The notes below the pieces were generated by a model. The model was given only the letters and a program-made list of their open reading frames with translations. It searched no databases and was not told where the DNA came from. DNA of 64,000 nt. Origin: Lunularia cruciata (Eukaryota; Streptophyta; Marchantiopsida; Lunulariales; Lunulariaceae). The DNA lies in contig OX419759.1 in NCBI GenBank assembly GCA_948567375.1, positions 25,273,493-25,337,492 on the forward strand, written 5' to 3'. A program made the position numbers and the translations under genes. This document shows, one piece after another, positions 44,601 to 56,974 of the stretch (its first letter is position 1; every line of letters begins with the position of its first letter).

Positions 44601-45185
44601 AAATTTGAAGTGCAAATTAATGGGTGTTGTTTGGTGGATTCCACAGTCTTGATGTCCATTTTGTGTGTTTGATCTTGAGTGGAATAGCAATCAAAGCAAT
44701 GCCTTGATAGATCTGAGAGGAATTGTAGTCTTGGTAGTATTCTACACTTGTAATTAGATTGGGAGATTGATGCAAAGTACTTTGATCACAAAATTTATGC
44801 CTTCAATGGAGGGATGGAACACAATTTTGAGACAAACTCACTTTGTAGTGAAGTAAACTTCTCTAGGAGAGATTGAATCATCACAATTAAGATTTGTTTG
44901 GACAGAATTGACTGAGTTGTGATTGAGTGTGTAAATTGTGACAAGAATTGCTACTAAGCACTTGTTACTCTCTTTTGGGTGTGGTTTCTACCTGAGAAAC
45001 TAAAGACACAATCAAGAAGAACCATTCAAAGAACCATTTGACTTTGTATTTAACCATTTCTGAATCATATCACAATCAAGAAGAACCATTTGACTTTGTA
45101 TTTAACCATTTCTGAATCATATCTTTGAGGGAACAAACTCTACTTACTTGACTCCCGCAAAAGTGATACTTGTTGGGTTGTCCTA
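41618..45185 (+). mobile_element. Family A solo LTR (A7)
   Basis: It starts tgtagtaccc and ends ttgtccta (a mutated ttgtcaca), 3568 bp. It is flanked by a perfect target duplication, gaggc (41613-41617 and 45186-45190). TATA 1 lies at 42003, the U3 ORF relic at about 42190-44335, TATA-like box 2 at 44456, then R-U5, which includes a local duplication near 45010-45120. No internal region is attached. Confidence 0.9.
42190..44335 (+). pseudogene. U3 ORF relic in solo LTR A7
   Basis: The frame at 42430-42813 keeps much of the conserved domain: DWRLVLGREIGE, ATFLGKGE, HTKNGYKADIYWD, TTYVMKHQAVFF and MNWAKCF. HFYFGLNLM follows in another frame (42636-42899). The acidic middle and coiled coil are heavily decayed. 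The C-terminal piece at 43954-44166 keeps VDRKMLEVGDNVCLRLDL, and the region ends near TAG 44333. The start codon is not clear in this copy. Confidence 0.68.
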
Positions 45186-45190
45186 GAGGC

Positions 45191-48100
45191 AAGGAGGCTA
45201 TGTTGAGTCATACATAGGCTTCACATCTATCTTTTCCTACCTTTTCTTTTTTGTTTTTGGTAATATTTTTTCTAATTTTGTCCTTTCTTTTTGTTCTCTT
45301 TTTGCTCGGAACACATAGTATCTGGCTGCTATCTCTTGCTTTTTTGTCATGGCATTTTATTTGTATATACCCTTTTAATAGCTTGTCTCCCAATGCCTCC
45401 ATTTCATTCCTTGGCAAGGGGTCATAGAAGGACTCCCTTAGGTGTCACTCCTCATCTAGCATCCCACACCTTGTATGTGCAAGCAGGGAGTAGATCCTTA
45501 TGTTGCCTATTTTAGCATACACCCATAGTTATAGAGGTTTATTTAGATGGTCCAACCTATCTATCCTCCTCACATCCTCACTCTACCTTGGATAATCTTC
45601 CCACTCCTTCTGCCCCACCATCCCATAGGATTATATAGAGATATTACTCTAACTCCTACCTCTCCACCATCCTCTCAAGATTATTCTCCTCCACGTGGGT
45701 CCTCACCACATCCTTATATTCCACCCCATCAATATTCCACAAAGTCTTTCCCAACTATCCATGGGTAGGGATTGGTGTCGCCCAACATAGAGGGGTATCT
45801 CATTATTTGCGTATGTGGGTAGTGGCCACTTCTATTCCCACCTCCCTAGATCTCATCCATACTCCAACTATATCTATACATGCTCTCCTTGACTCGTACT
45901 CTTGATTACACTCTTTAGACCTTATCTAGGCTTTCCTACCATGTTTTCCATGACCATGGATGTATACTAGGACCTCTATGCATTCATGTCCTCTAGTTGG
46001 ATCCACACTCTCCCTCCTACTATATGTTATTTTGGTAGATGACCATAAGCAAGATGTTTCCACTTGGGTATTATTGATCCTTTTCCCAATAAATATTACA
46101 CCTTCCAATCCATGGAGAAGCTTGGGTACACCAAGAGATGGATTCTAGGATTCATAGGTTCTTGAGAGGTGATTGGATAACTCTTAGTGAGGAGTACACC
46201 ATTAGGTTGCAACCAAGCAGAATGCAAGGTCTCCATAGCCCATTACCTTACTCCCAAAGCATCATTGCCTTTGTTGCTCCTTGATGTTGGGTCAGGTGAG
46301 GGAGTACAAGCAGACAACTTGGGTGCTCTCACTCTCCAACTAGCACTCTTCTCCTCCATAACCTTAAAAGATTTATAAACTCTGCACCCATTTTCCAATG
46401 AAGAACTTCCCGTGTTCCTCCATGATTATCAACCAGATGAGGAGTTACAATTGATAGAGTCTTGTTGTGCCCATGCCTACTCCACTCTCTATACTTCTTA
46501 GTAGGAGGGCTATCAAGGTCAGTTTTTGAGTGTCTATGGGATGACCTCTCCTCAAATGCTCCAAATTTGGAGTTTTCTCTTCTCTTTGCATTTTGTCAAC
46601 ACGCCGCCTTTAGTCATGTGCCCTCTAGAGCAACTTGTCTATTTTGAGCTTCTTGTCTCCTTGCTCTGCCAAGGAGACCTTAGGTGTGAGCCCCATTTCC
46701 ATTGGGGATGAGCTTTTGTGATTGGTTTCCCACACTATTTACTTATAGCTCCAACAATTTTTTTCTTCCTTTTTGTCTTCCCATCAATTTGTTGTGGCTA
46801 CTCCAAGGGAGTGCAAGATAATTATTGCAAGCATTTGAGCATCCTTGGACATTCACCCACAATGTGCAGTGGTCCAAGTTGATATCTCCAATGTCTTCAA
46901 TACCATCATCTCTTGTACAAAATTTCTGCATCCTTTTCTCAACTTCCAACTAAATCCCCTCCTTGATCCCGTTTGTGTGTGCTTTTATGAGATTGACATA
47001 CCTCTATTGTATAGCCACCATGCCGCCACAAGAGATTTCTCACATCTAACATCAGCCAAGTGCACATGGTAGAGGGATCCAATAGGGGGTCCTTTCTTTG
47101 CCGTAGTGCATCATATGGCTTTATAATCGGTTGAAGCAACTTTTCCATCTTGTCTTTTCCCATCTATCTTGGATGACACTTATATACTGGGCTCTTTAGA
47201 GGATGTTAATAGAGCAATTTCCACTTTCATACTCAGATTAAAAGCCTTGGGTTTATGAGTTTGTACCTATAACTGCAAGGCTATAAGCTCCACATGATCC
47301 TCACTCTCTTTGACTTCCCACTAAGATTCTAGTTCCCCATTGATGGTTTACTAGTTTTGGGCTCTTCATTGGGATAGGAGGATTTCTATACTTCATTTAT
47401 ATCAGTCACCTTATTACATGCTACATCCCATGTTTACCTTTTCCCCAAGTGGCCTATTCCATTCTTACTTGATGTTACCTCCTTCAACCCTCATATTTAG
47501 TAAAGACTTTTCTGCCTATAGAGGCACTATTGCCACATTTGCAGATGTTTGACAATATTATACGCCATTCCTCCACTTTATTAGGGCTATGCATGCTCCC
47601 ACAACTATCAAATGAGTGGTGTAGATAGCAATTAGCTATTCTCATAGTTATAGGTGGATGCGACATCAAAGGGTAGGAGGCCACAACACCAATAGCATAT
47701 ATTGGCACTTTGGCTCTAGTGGCCTCGTATCTAGTAGATAGGTTCTTACATCAAGGCCATCCATTCTTATTGGAATCCATCTCAATAGTGGATTCAAGCA
47801 CTTATGATTTCCAAGTATATCTTTGATTAGCTTGTGACTTATTGCCAAGCCTTGTATGCTCATCACTCCTTGAGTTTATTAAGTTTATCTTCTTACACTC
47901 TTGGAAGATCTAAGTAGATCTCAATGAGCATATGCACACTCACACACTTAGTAATATCTTCATTGATGTGCCTTTACCTGATAGATCTAGGATACTCTCT
48001 TTCATAGGCTCTTGAGCCTAGCTCTAGGCTTCATCCTTGATTGATGACTTCCATTTTCCTTCTAAGAAGTTTACCACAACACTACAATGAGGTTGAGTCT

Positions 48101-48865
48101 CCCACATCTAGCACTCATAGGCCTTCTAGCCCAATTCATATGTGGTTCCCCATATGACGTGTAGAGGATACAATTTTTGCATTGTGCAAGAAAGGGGAGT
48201 CCAACCATGATGCAATTTTGGATACCATTGCTAGGTCTTACAAGCTATATGGGTCAAAGTTTAGATTAAGTGATGGTTAGATCTACCATGACCATTTATG
48301 CATTGGGTGCAAGCAGATATTGTTACTTTCATTAATGATCATTTCACCTTGCATGATGTGGTGGTGGCAAATCATTTCTGAGCAGAGTCATTGGCACAAG
48401 TAGGCATACAGGCAGGAGTAGTAAAGACCATTGCCTCTAATGGTAAGGAGAACCATTACGCACCCTGACTCTCCTCTAATACCTTTGTTCCTTAGTGACA
48501 GAGGTTTTTGGTTACCTACATCACCATTTTATCAGTCTTCTTAGGGATGTAATATAAGGTTCTTTGCAAAGGAGAGGAGCATGAGCCATCTTTCCAACCA
48601 TGCTCACATCCTATTACCAACAATGTATTTCAATCACTTTTCCATTTGCTCAGGCTTTGGGTCTGCACCAATGAGTTGCTATAGTGGGCACACCTAGCAC
48701 AACTAGGGTCTTCCCTCCCCACTTACTAGACATACCATTAACAAACCTATACCACACAATTCAGGAGTAGGCTACCCTCTCTTTAGTTTCTTTGCAGCTT
48801 GTGGCTAGCATGCTCTTTTCTCTTGAGGTACCTTTGGGCCCTTTTCTGGTGTGCCTTTTTAATGG
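45191..48865 (+). pseudogene. Degraded non-LTR-type reverse transcriptase element
   Basis: Broken plus-strand frames carry RT motifs. VVQVDISNVFNT has the motif A Asp at 46881. RDPIGG at 47073-47090, directly after an in-frame TAG, matches QGDPLGG. FPSILDDTYILG has the two catalytic Asp at 47172-47177. LRLKALGL follows. A C-terminal region near 48305-48460 (QADIVTFINDHFTLHDVVVANHF) resembles the downstream part of this RT family. The order and the DDT-type active site differ from Ty3/gypsy RT. A proline-rich stretch at 45550-45770 may be its N-terminal part. Boundaries are set by the neighbouring elements, and no poly(A) tail was identified. Confidence 0.6.
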
Positions 48866-49510
48866 CCTATAACACCCATTTGTGCATGTGTGTGGTATTG
48901 TGATATTTAGCTTGGTATTATAAGTACTTGAGAGATATTATTTATATAGAGATAAAGGATGGTTCTACATTGGTCATGATTAGCTAAAGTTAGTCATAGC
49001 TAAGATAGATGGAACCTTACATTAGAGGAAGTAGAAAAGATGAGCATCACTATTTTGGATTCTAGTGTGTTGACTTGGTATTATTCCTAGGTGTTTGGCT
49101 TTGAGGAAAGAGTTGAGAACTCTTGGGCCCGCAAGCCTTTTTGTTTTGGATTATTCTATAGTCCAAGGATAGCCCATGTGAAGGAATCCTTGACCTAGTG
49201 GTTGGGTCAAGATAAGATCACATGCTAGTGGAATATGCCCATGTGAATGGATATTCCTTTTTACTTTTTGACTTTACTTGCTTTTTAGTCTAGTAACTTG
49301 AGTTACTGTGGCAATTAGTAACTTTGGTACATTATTATTTCACAAGTATATAAACAAGAGGTGAGGAGGTACTCATAGTCCTTTCATTTGCAACTATCTC
49401 TCTTTCATTGAGTTCTCTAGTGAGCAATGTCTTGAGTCTTGGAGTGTTAGCCTTGGAGGAGTATGATGGAGTTGAGGTTCCTTGCCTTCTTAGTCCATGG
49501 TGCGCTACCA
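48866..49510 (+). repeat. Family B LTR 3' part (copy B3)
   Basis: It matches the reverse complement of the B1 LTR (26320 to 25905, then 8835 to 8661), which confirms that those two minus-strand pieces belong together. A TATA-like tatataaac lies at 49347-49355, about 155 bp before the LTR end. The left edge abuts the reverse transcriptase relic, and the U3 ORF part of this LTR is absent. Confidence 0.7.
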
Positions 49511-51034
49511 TAATAGCTATCAGAGGTTCATCCTGAGTGGGAGATAGGCCGGCTCACATTTTTGGTTCCATTGCCAGGACCTCTCTAGAAGGCAAGATAA
49601 TATTCTGCATTCAATTTTACATTAGGCAGAAGGAGGCTATGAGAGCTCACTTGGAGACAACATTAGGAGAGGACAGGGCTGAACTTATGTTAGAGAACCA
49701 AGATCTATTTGTATACCTTGTAGTTCATTATGATGTCTTTGAGTTGATTTTGTATATCTTATACACATGAGAGGATTTGGAGAGATTGTGTGAGGTGGAT
49801 TGCAGATTTTGGGGATTAAGGTGATTTTGGGCAAAATCTCAAGTTTGAGATCTGGACTTGAAATTTCTACACATGATAGCTTAGGTTATCTTTCAGTTAG
49901 CACACTTGAAATTATTGTGAGAGCTATTATGCACATTGGGCTAAGTTGAAAGTTGATAGGGTAAACTGCTCCCGCAAATGCATGCTCTTTGGAAAATTGT
50001 ACAGAGTCTGCCATTTCTTCAATTTTCAATGAATTGTCCTGAAACTTTTTAAGAAAATTCAGTGAATTGCATCCTACTTTCTGTCATAAAAATTAAAGAG
50101 AGATCATTCTTGGGCAAGGAGGTATGAGTTTTTGAAGTGAGGGGGGTGGGTTTTAGACCAAATCTGAAATATGTGTGCTGAATAGAAAAGTGTCTAGGCA
50201 AAATGGCTCCATGAAAAAAACTGAAATTTTGCAAGGAGAGAGTCTTTGGAGTTTTCATCAATTATGAAAAATTTCAGAGGACTATCACATATTATTTGAG
50301 AGATTTGAGTGAAATTGTGAGGAAGGGTCAATTCTGCAGAGTTGAGATCTCATGCATGATGAGTTTGAGAGCAACAAAAAGCATATTTGAGTGTTTAGAT
50401 TCATCTTGGGAACATGGAGGATCATCAAGAGTGGAAATTGAGACTATGCAAGGTTCCTAAAGGGTTTGAGGTGATTGTAGGGGTGGATTTGAGGAAAAGA
50501 GAGTTTACAATAGAATTTGAAGAGTGTTGAGAGGATCCAAAAACCTATACCACTTGGAAGAAAGAGTGAGTCTAAGTGCTTTCTATGTGCATAGAAGGGA
50601 CATAAGGCAAGTTCATGTCCATTGACCTTTGAGAGCAAGAGATTGAGGGAAAGGAGAGGCTTACTTGACTTGAGTTTGCATGTTGGACCTTCTTCCCCAA
50701 GATTTGGAGGGAGAAGATCTAAGACCAAGGAGTTGTGTGAGGTTTGTGGAGTGGAAGGACTTCCAAAAGAACATGAGTGTAGTGGAGTAAAAGCACTTTT
50801 GGAGACTTTGGTGAAGGATCTTGGAGAGAGTCTTAGTACAGCTACAGAAATACTACCACCTTCATCAGCTAGTTCTCAAGATTGGTGATGGAGATAATCT
50901 TTCAACTTATGGATAAACTATCCATGAGAGTTCAATTAATATGCAATCTACAATTTGATGCTGCTATAGAAATCTTAGAGCAACCTAAACCTTTTGTGTT
51001 CCCTAGGGTGGATTATTCTCAAATGGTGTTAGTC
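49511..51034 (+). mobile_element. Family B internal leader and short ORFs (copy B3)
   Basis: The first 370 bp align with the B1 leader at 8331-8660. Beyond this, frames at 49537-49770 and 50622-50888 are open but unrecognised. The latter contains CEVCGVEGLPKEHEC, a cysteine/histidine cluster that may be a degenerate zinc-binding motif. The block is cut at about 51035 by an inverted family A internal fragment. No protease or polymerase of family B is present in the window. Confidence 0.45.
49514..49533 (+). promoter_or_regulatory. Possible family B primer-binding site
   Basis: The sequence tagctatcagaggttcatcc follows the LTR end and partly resembles the complement of initiator tRNA-Met (TATCAGAG core). 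Similar phrases follow the LTR ends of the minus-strand copies near 8140 and 8645. The match is imperfect, so the tRNA assignment is tentative. Confidence 0.35.
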
Positions 51035-54000
51035 ATGTATATACTCATAAAAGACAAACTTGTATACCAGCAGGTAGTGGCAAAATTTCTTGCAGGCATA
51101 CACCATTCTGAGTGCTTCTCTTTCAGTCGTCAAATAGTTCTTTTTTGAAACTGAAAGTTGTTGGCAAGTGTAATAGATGGGGTAATCCTTCTTCTTGTCG
51201 TCCTTTTGACTCAAGACTACTCCAATTGCCATGGACAAAGTATCCACATATACATGAAAAGGGGCATCCCAATTTGGGGCCCTCATAATTGGTGCTTCAA
51301 CCAATTTCTTATTCAATACTTGGAAGGCTTCTTCTTGACTTGCTTCCCACAGGTAGTCTTTGGACTTCTTTAGAAGCTTTGTAAGGGGTGCAGCAAGCAC
51401 CACATAGTTTGAAACAAAGTGTCTGAAGTATCCAACATGTCTCAAGAAGGATCTCAGCTCCTGAATATTCTTAGGTGATTCCAAGGCTGAGATTACTTTA
51501 ACCTTCTAGACATCAACTTCAATACCTTGGCTTGACATCCGATGCCCCAGAAGAATCCTCTCCTTCATTGTGAGGAAGAATTTCTCTGGGTGTAATGACA
51601 ACCCGCCAAAACGACACCTTCCAAAAGTTTGGCGAAGGTAATCCAAATGTACATCTCTTTGCCCAAACACACAGAAATCATCAATGAAGACTTCCATAAA
51701 TTTGCACAAAAAATCCTTGAAAAATGAACTCATCATCCATTAGAAAGTAGCAGAAGCATTACACAACCAAAAGGGCATTTGATTGTAAGCAAAAATGCCC
51801 CAATTGGTAGTGAATGTGGTTTTATCCTTGTCCTCTTCTTGAATGGATACTTGATTGTACCTGAAAATCCATTGAGAAAATTGTAACAAGGGTGACCAAC
51901 TACTTGGTCCAAAATTGTATCGGTAAAAGGCAAGGGATGAAGATCCTTCCTTGTGACTGCATTTAATTTGCAAAAACTCTTGGCACACTCAAATCTTCCA
52001 AGTTTTCTTCTTTGGGACAATGGCTATGGGTGAAACCCATTCACTGCTTAAGATAGGAAAGATTATTCCAGCTCCCAAGTACTTGTCAATTTCATCTTTC
52101 ACCAAAAGCAAGTACTTTGGGTTCAGGCGGTATTGTCTCTGCCAAACTGGAATTGCACCTTGAACCAGATCAATGTAGTGTTCTCCAAATTCTTGTAAAA
52201 TACTTCGCATTTGATCAATAACCAAGCAAATACATTTTGGAATTCTATAAATAGGGCAGTGCATCCTACCAACTCCTCCAAAGTGACTGTCTTTGAAATT
52301 TTCAAAATTTTTCCTTTGGTCAAGACCACATCTTGACAGTCATTGGGGTTGATGAATCCTTTGACATGACTCACTTGGCTCAATCCGAGTCACGTGGCCA
52401 TCCAACCCCCTTCCTTCAAGTCATGTTCACCTGAGATGAGGCCATATGGATCTTTGTCTTTTATGTCCACCTTGTAACATTCCAAGTAATTGACTTGGAC
52501 TTTGTCTTTGGATTCTTCTGAGGACAAAGACGATGAGTCTTTGGATTCATCCAAGTCTTTGGAAAAACTTGTTTCCTTGAGATGTGGAACCTTTTTCCAA
52601 CTCAACATCACCAGCTTCTGGTCTCCGGATGAAATGTCCTTAAATCTCAACTTTTGTTGGTGCCAATCCACCACAACTTGGGCACTGTACAACTAGGGTC
52701 TTTTGATCAACAATGGGTAACCAGTTTTGGTCACAAGTCGCAACACAATATAATTCAATTTGAAGTGCACCCCTCCAATGACTGTGGTAATGTTTGATAG
52801 CATGCTCAATGGCCGTCTCTTGATTTGGTCTGCAAATTTCAAGACTCGGGGTGTTGGCTCAAACATATGATACCCCAACCAATTTGCATTATCTTCAGTC
52901 ATAACATTCACACCAGAACCCAAATCAATAGGTATTGATGTGATCATACACCTTGCAATTTTTGCATCAACCTTGGGAGATCCCAGATCCTCTTGTTCAA
53001 TACAATAAATGGCGGGCAAGGTATCGGTAGGGTATTGGCAGGGTATCGTATTGGACATCGCCCTTACTTTCTTGAGGGAAAAATTTAGCTGCCTCTTGTA
53101 CAACTTATTATCTTCCCACAATTGCTTGAATGTGATGTTTGCACTTGTAGATGCCAAATCCGCTACAAGGTACTTCCCCAATTTCACCAGGCTCCCTTCT
53201 TGAGGTCTCTCCTCCTCAAGAGTTATACAATTTACATTGGTATCACCCCCCGTCTGAAGTACAACACACTCAACCAGGGTCTGTACATATTTTACAAGCG
53301 TCTTTGGGTTTGGGAGATGAGGGCATTGGTTGCCCGTATGAACCAATCCCTTACAATTCCCACATGTGAGAACATACCAATTTGCTGTCTTGGCTCTGAA
53401 CAGTTTGGTGACCAATGTCCCATCAAGCCACAATTGTAACATGCTCCGGGTGCAACGTTCTGAGGTCGGTTTTGGTTGCTCCTTGGTGGTTATCATGGAG
53501 GAGTATTGGGGTTATACTCCTATGACCTGTACCTTGGACCTTGGTACGATGTGCTTGCCTGAGGTGTTACCTCTTGGGCTTGGTACACTGCCTCCTCTTC
53601 CTCCTCCTGGTTCCATCTCGGAACCCAATCAATGTATTGCACCATAAATGCATTACTAGTATTGCATTCCATGTTTGCATGGCCTGACTTGCCACACAAG
53701 GTGCACCATACGTTGGATCTACCAAATGATGGAGGCTTCCTCCGGTCCTTCACCCCAATCATCTGGATCTTAAAATCCAAAAACTCCTTTATGAGGGCAT
53801 CCAGCTTGGTATCAGCCTTATGTACACTCTTTGCTGGGGGTATCAATGGTTTTTTACTCCCACGTCTTTGTATTCTTCTTGGCTTTAATTCTTCTTTGGA
53901 TTTTGAAGAAGAACTTGAAGACGTAGAGGATTCCTCTAAAGAAGGGGATGTACTACAAGAAGCACTCCTTTTGGGCTTCTTGCCTTTCTTCTCCCGATTT

Positions 54001-54176
54001 CTTTGATTGCCGGCATAGTGAGAGTGAGCTACCTCATAGCGGGCAACGTGTTTGAGTACCTTGTCCAGGGAAGTTACATTCCTCTCCCTGGCAGAGATCT
54101 AAATCTTTGGTGAAAGTCCTCCCAAGAATTAGATAATGGCTTGGGCATTAGGGTAACCCATCACACCCAATTGTGA
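51035..54176 (-). pseudogene. Family A gag-pol internal fragment, minus strand
   Basis: Read on the minus strand it runs from the end of the gag core (QAII, 54150) through a Ser/Arg linker, a CCHC knuckle near 53700 and a third knuckle joined in frame to pol near 53400. Protease follows (PIDLGSG near 52920), then LLIKRP, RT (FGCVMLL near 51760, FIDDFCVFG near 51680) and RNase H (VYVDTLSMAIG, TEREALRMVYACKK), stopping at 51035 within RNase H. A deletion of several hundred bases removes the basic linker between the knuckles and protease (near 53170). It shows sense codons where the complete element has stops, for example at 16583 and 17072, so it helps infer the ancestral frame. There is no integrase. 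Confidence 0.88.
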
Positions 54177-56391
54177 GGTACTCAAAATTGCCTTGTCAGC
54201 ATGCAACACAAAGTAAGGAGACTTTGTCTTGGAGGTGCTCAACTCGAGGTGAGGATAGTGTAACAACTCTCCTTTGGGCAAGACACTCAAGAAGGAACTA
54301 TTCACAAAAATGGATGGCATACGCATGAGGGACAATTGATAGTGACAGGAGCATGCAGGAGGTGTGATTTCTTGGTAGAAACTAGAAGTGAAGAAAGACG
54401 GAGGAGGCATGCCACTATAAGTTTCAGGTTAAAGACAAAGCAATGACAAGCAATTTTCCACCGCCGTTAAGAAGTCATCCTATAGAAGATTGTGGGAAGG
54501 GAAGTGTAGTCAAAGATGCGTTGGTGTGTCGAGAGGAAGTCGAGAGAGTTAATCCAGGAATCAGTAGGAAGAATTGTCCCCAACACAGAGTGGAAGAAAG
54601 AAAGATGGGAGGTGGGAAGAAGAACTCTGAATTTGTAGTGAGAAATCATGCAATTTGGAGGTTAGATGTGATTGCAAGAATTGAGGTCCTAAGCAAGCTT
54701 TGGATCACATTCTTGGCATGGAACTAGAATGTTAATTTTCTAGGTTTCATAACTGAGATCATCAAGAATAAGTGTCTTGATGGCTCTGAGGAAGAAGGGA
54801 AGAAAGGAAATCTGGCTCAATGGACAGAGTTGGATTGGAGATTAGTACTCGGGAGAGAAGCAGGCACAAAGCAGGGTGCCACGTTCTTGGGGAAGGGAGA
54901 AGTAGTTGAAGAAACCCAAGAAGTGAGAGATGCCTTTTCTTCAAAGCGCACAAAGAATGGCTACAAAGTGGAGAGCTATAAGGATCCTGTCAAGAGGTGG
55001 ATTGTGAGTGCTCTAATGGTGATCTTGAAGCCGGAGAGAACGACCTATGTGATGAAGCACCAAGCGGTGTTCTTCCATCAGATGTTTGCAAGAGAGCCAA
55101 TTAACTGGGCAAAGTGTCTTCACCATAGGACAAGACAGATGGTATGGAATTTGTGAGACAAGTTGCCTTCACATTACATTGTGCCATTTGCAGCCCACTT
55201 CTATCTAAGGCTGAACTTGCTCAATGCGGCGGAGAGACACAAGATGGTGTCCCATTTCCACCCGGACTTGAGAAGAGATGTTGATGCAGAGGAGCAGCAG
55301 TACATCCTGCAAATCAAGAGTAGCGATGAGTACTATGAGCAGACGGGGCAGAGTGTGCAATTGAAGGTGAGTACTCCAAAGTCGAAGAAGAGGAGTTGAC
55401 AAGGAGAAGAAGAAGAAGTAGAGAAGGTGCGACTTTGGAAAGCTAGAAAGGTGAACCCAAGGAGAGAACTAGTGGTAATTGCGTCGTTGGATAAAGAGTC
55501 GGAAGGGGAAGTTGAATGCAAGTCCAAAGACTTGGAGAAGGAGGAAGAACCCAAGTTCATGCTTCAAAGTGGGGACACAAGTAGTGCCCGTGATCATGGA
55601 GTAGAGATGCAGTTAGTACCCAAAGAGGAGGAAGCCAAGATACAGACGGAGGAGAAAAGTAACTCAAAATTAAAAGACAAAGTTCTAGAGTAGGAGGAAA
55701 AGAGAGTTACAATTTAGAGGGGAGTCTGTTCTAAACGTAAGGTGAAGTATGAAGCAGGGCCAAGTAAGGTAAGAGAAGTGGAGATTGGAAGTTTGGGGAG
55801 CAAAGAATCCATTCATACAAGGCGATTGTGGCTAAGAAGGCAAGTGTTGGGTGAGGAAGAGAAGAAGAAGGAGATAAGTCCACAAGCCAAAGTAATTCCG
55901 TGTGAAGGAGTAGATTATCCACGGGAGATTGTGTGCCCTTTGTTAGTGAAGTTAGAACACAAGAAGAGGGAGACATGTCCAGAGGTGAAGACTGTATTGC
56001 AGGTGTTCGCTCAATTGGAAGAAGAGAACTTGGAATTGAAGAAGAGTCCAAGGTGAGGAGGAAAGGGAAGTACTACGAGTAGATGCAAAATCAAGTAATC
56101 AAGAACTTGAAGAGAGAAGTGGGGAGTAGAGAGAGAACCACAGAGCAGAATGACATAGCAAGGGAAAGACAAGTATCTGAGTATGAAATCTTGAAACAAC
56201 AGTTTGCTAATTTGAGATTAGAGATTATCCATGCTATTGCAAGAGTAGCAGAGAAGGAGCAAGAGCTCAATAGAGTGATGATGAGTGTAGAAGAGAAGAA
56301 GCAGCTCTGGCAAAGAGAGTTGACAGTAAGATATAGAGAGGAGGAAAGATTAAGAGAGTTACTTTGCAATCAAGAGGAGAAGATTACAACA
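54177..56391 (+). repeat. Family A LTR fragment, plus strand
   Basis: It joins abruptly to the minus-strand gag at 54176. It starts inside U3 (cagcatgcaacacaaagtaa at 54189), includes TATA 1 near 54413 and the U3 ORF up to the coiled coil, and ends abruptly at about 56391, where a minus-strand LTR begins. Neither LTR terminus is present, so this is a rearranged fragment and not an insertion with target duplication. Confidence 0.8.
54443..56391 (+). pseudogene. U3 ORF, well-preserved partial copy
   Basis: It begins MTSNFPPPLRS at 54443 and continues into MGGGKKNSEFVVRNHAIWRLDV. The tract 54830-55156 holds DWRLVLGREAG, ATFLGKGE and SKRTKNGYKVESYKDPVKR. The tract 55163-55399 holds HYIVPFAAHFYLRLNLLNAAERHKMVSHFHPDLRRDVDAEEQQYILQIKS in pieces, with only a TGA between it and the preceding tract. 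An acidic segment (55427-55693) and coiled coil (55742-56391) follow. Few breaks are present compared with the solo LTRs. The C-terminus is lost at the inverted junction. Confidence 0.75.
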
Positions 56392-56974
56392 ATTTGTCTC
56401 ACATAATCACAACTCCATCAAATCTTTCTAAATAATCTTGATTGTGATGATTCAGAAAACAACACTTCATTGCAAAATGACTTCACCTCAGAATTGTGTT
56501 CCACCCCTCCATTGAAGGCACAACTTCATCGATCAAAATTACTTCACATCAACTCTACTTTGCATTTGTGAGTGCAGAGTACCAACACTACAATACCTCT
56601 TAGATCTGTCAAGGCATTTCTCCGATTGCACTTCACTAAAGATCAAACACTGAATGAAAGTCAAGGCTATGGAATCCAACATCCAACCAACATATTGATT
56701 TGCACTTTGAAATTCTCCACACACTCACAAACATAGACACATAATTGATACTTAGAATAAAACTCAAACAACAAGCACTACTTCACAGCACTTCACTTTA
56801 TCTATTCTCAGAAATTATGAGCACTGAACAACATATGACTATGAATGCAACCTTTAAATAGTGAAGCACTTAAGCAGTTCTAACAACTATATCGTTCTAC
56901 AACAACTTTTCCTACCTACAGATCTGAAATGACAATGGACCTCTTCATATTTGCCTCTTCATATAAAATTTTTA

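Noticed and set aside
45547-45768. Proline-rich 73-codon frame as a cell-wall-type protein
   Set aside because: It lies within the decayed reverse transcriptase element, without a signal peptide or repeats of a known wall protein.
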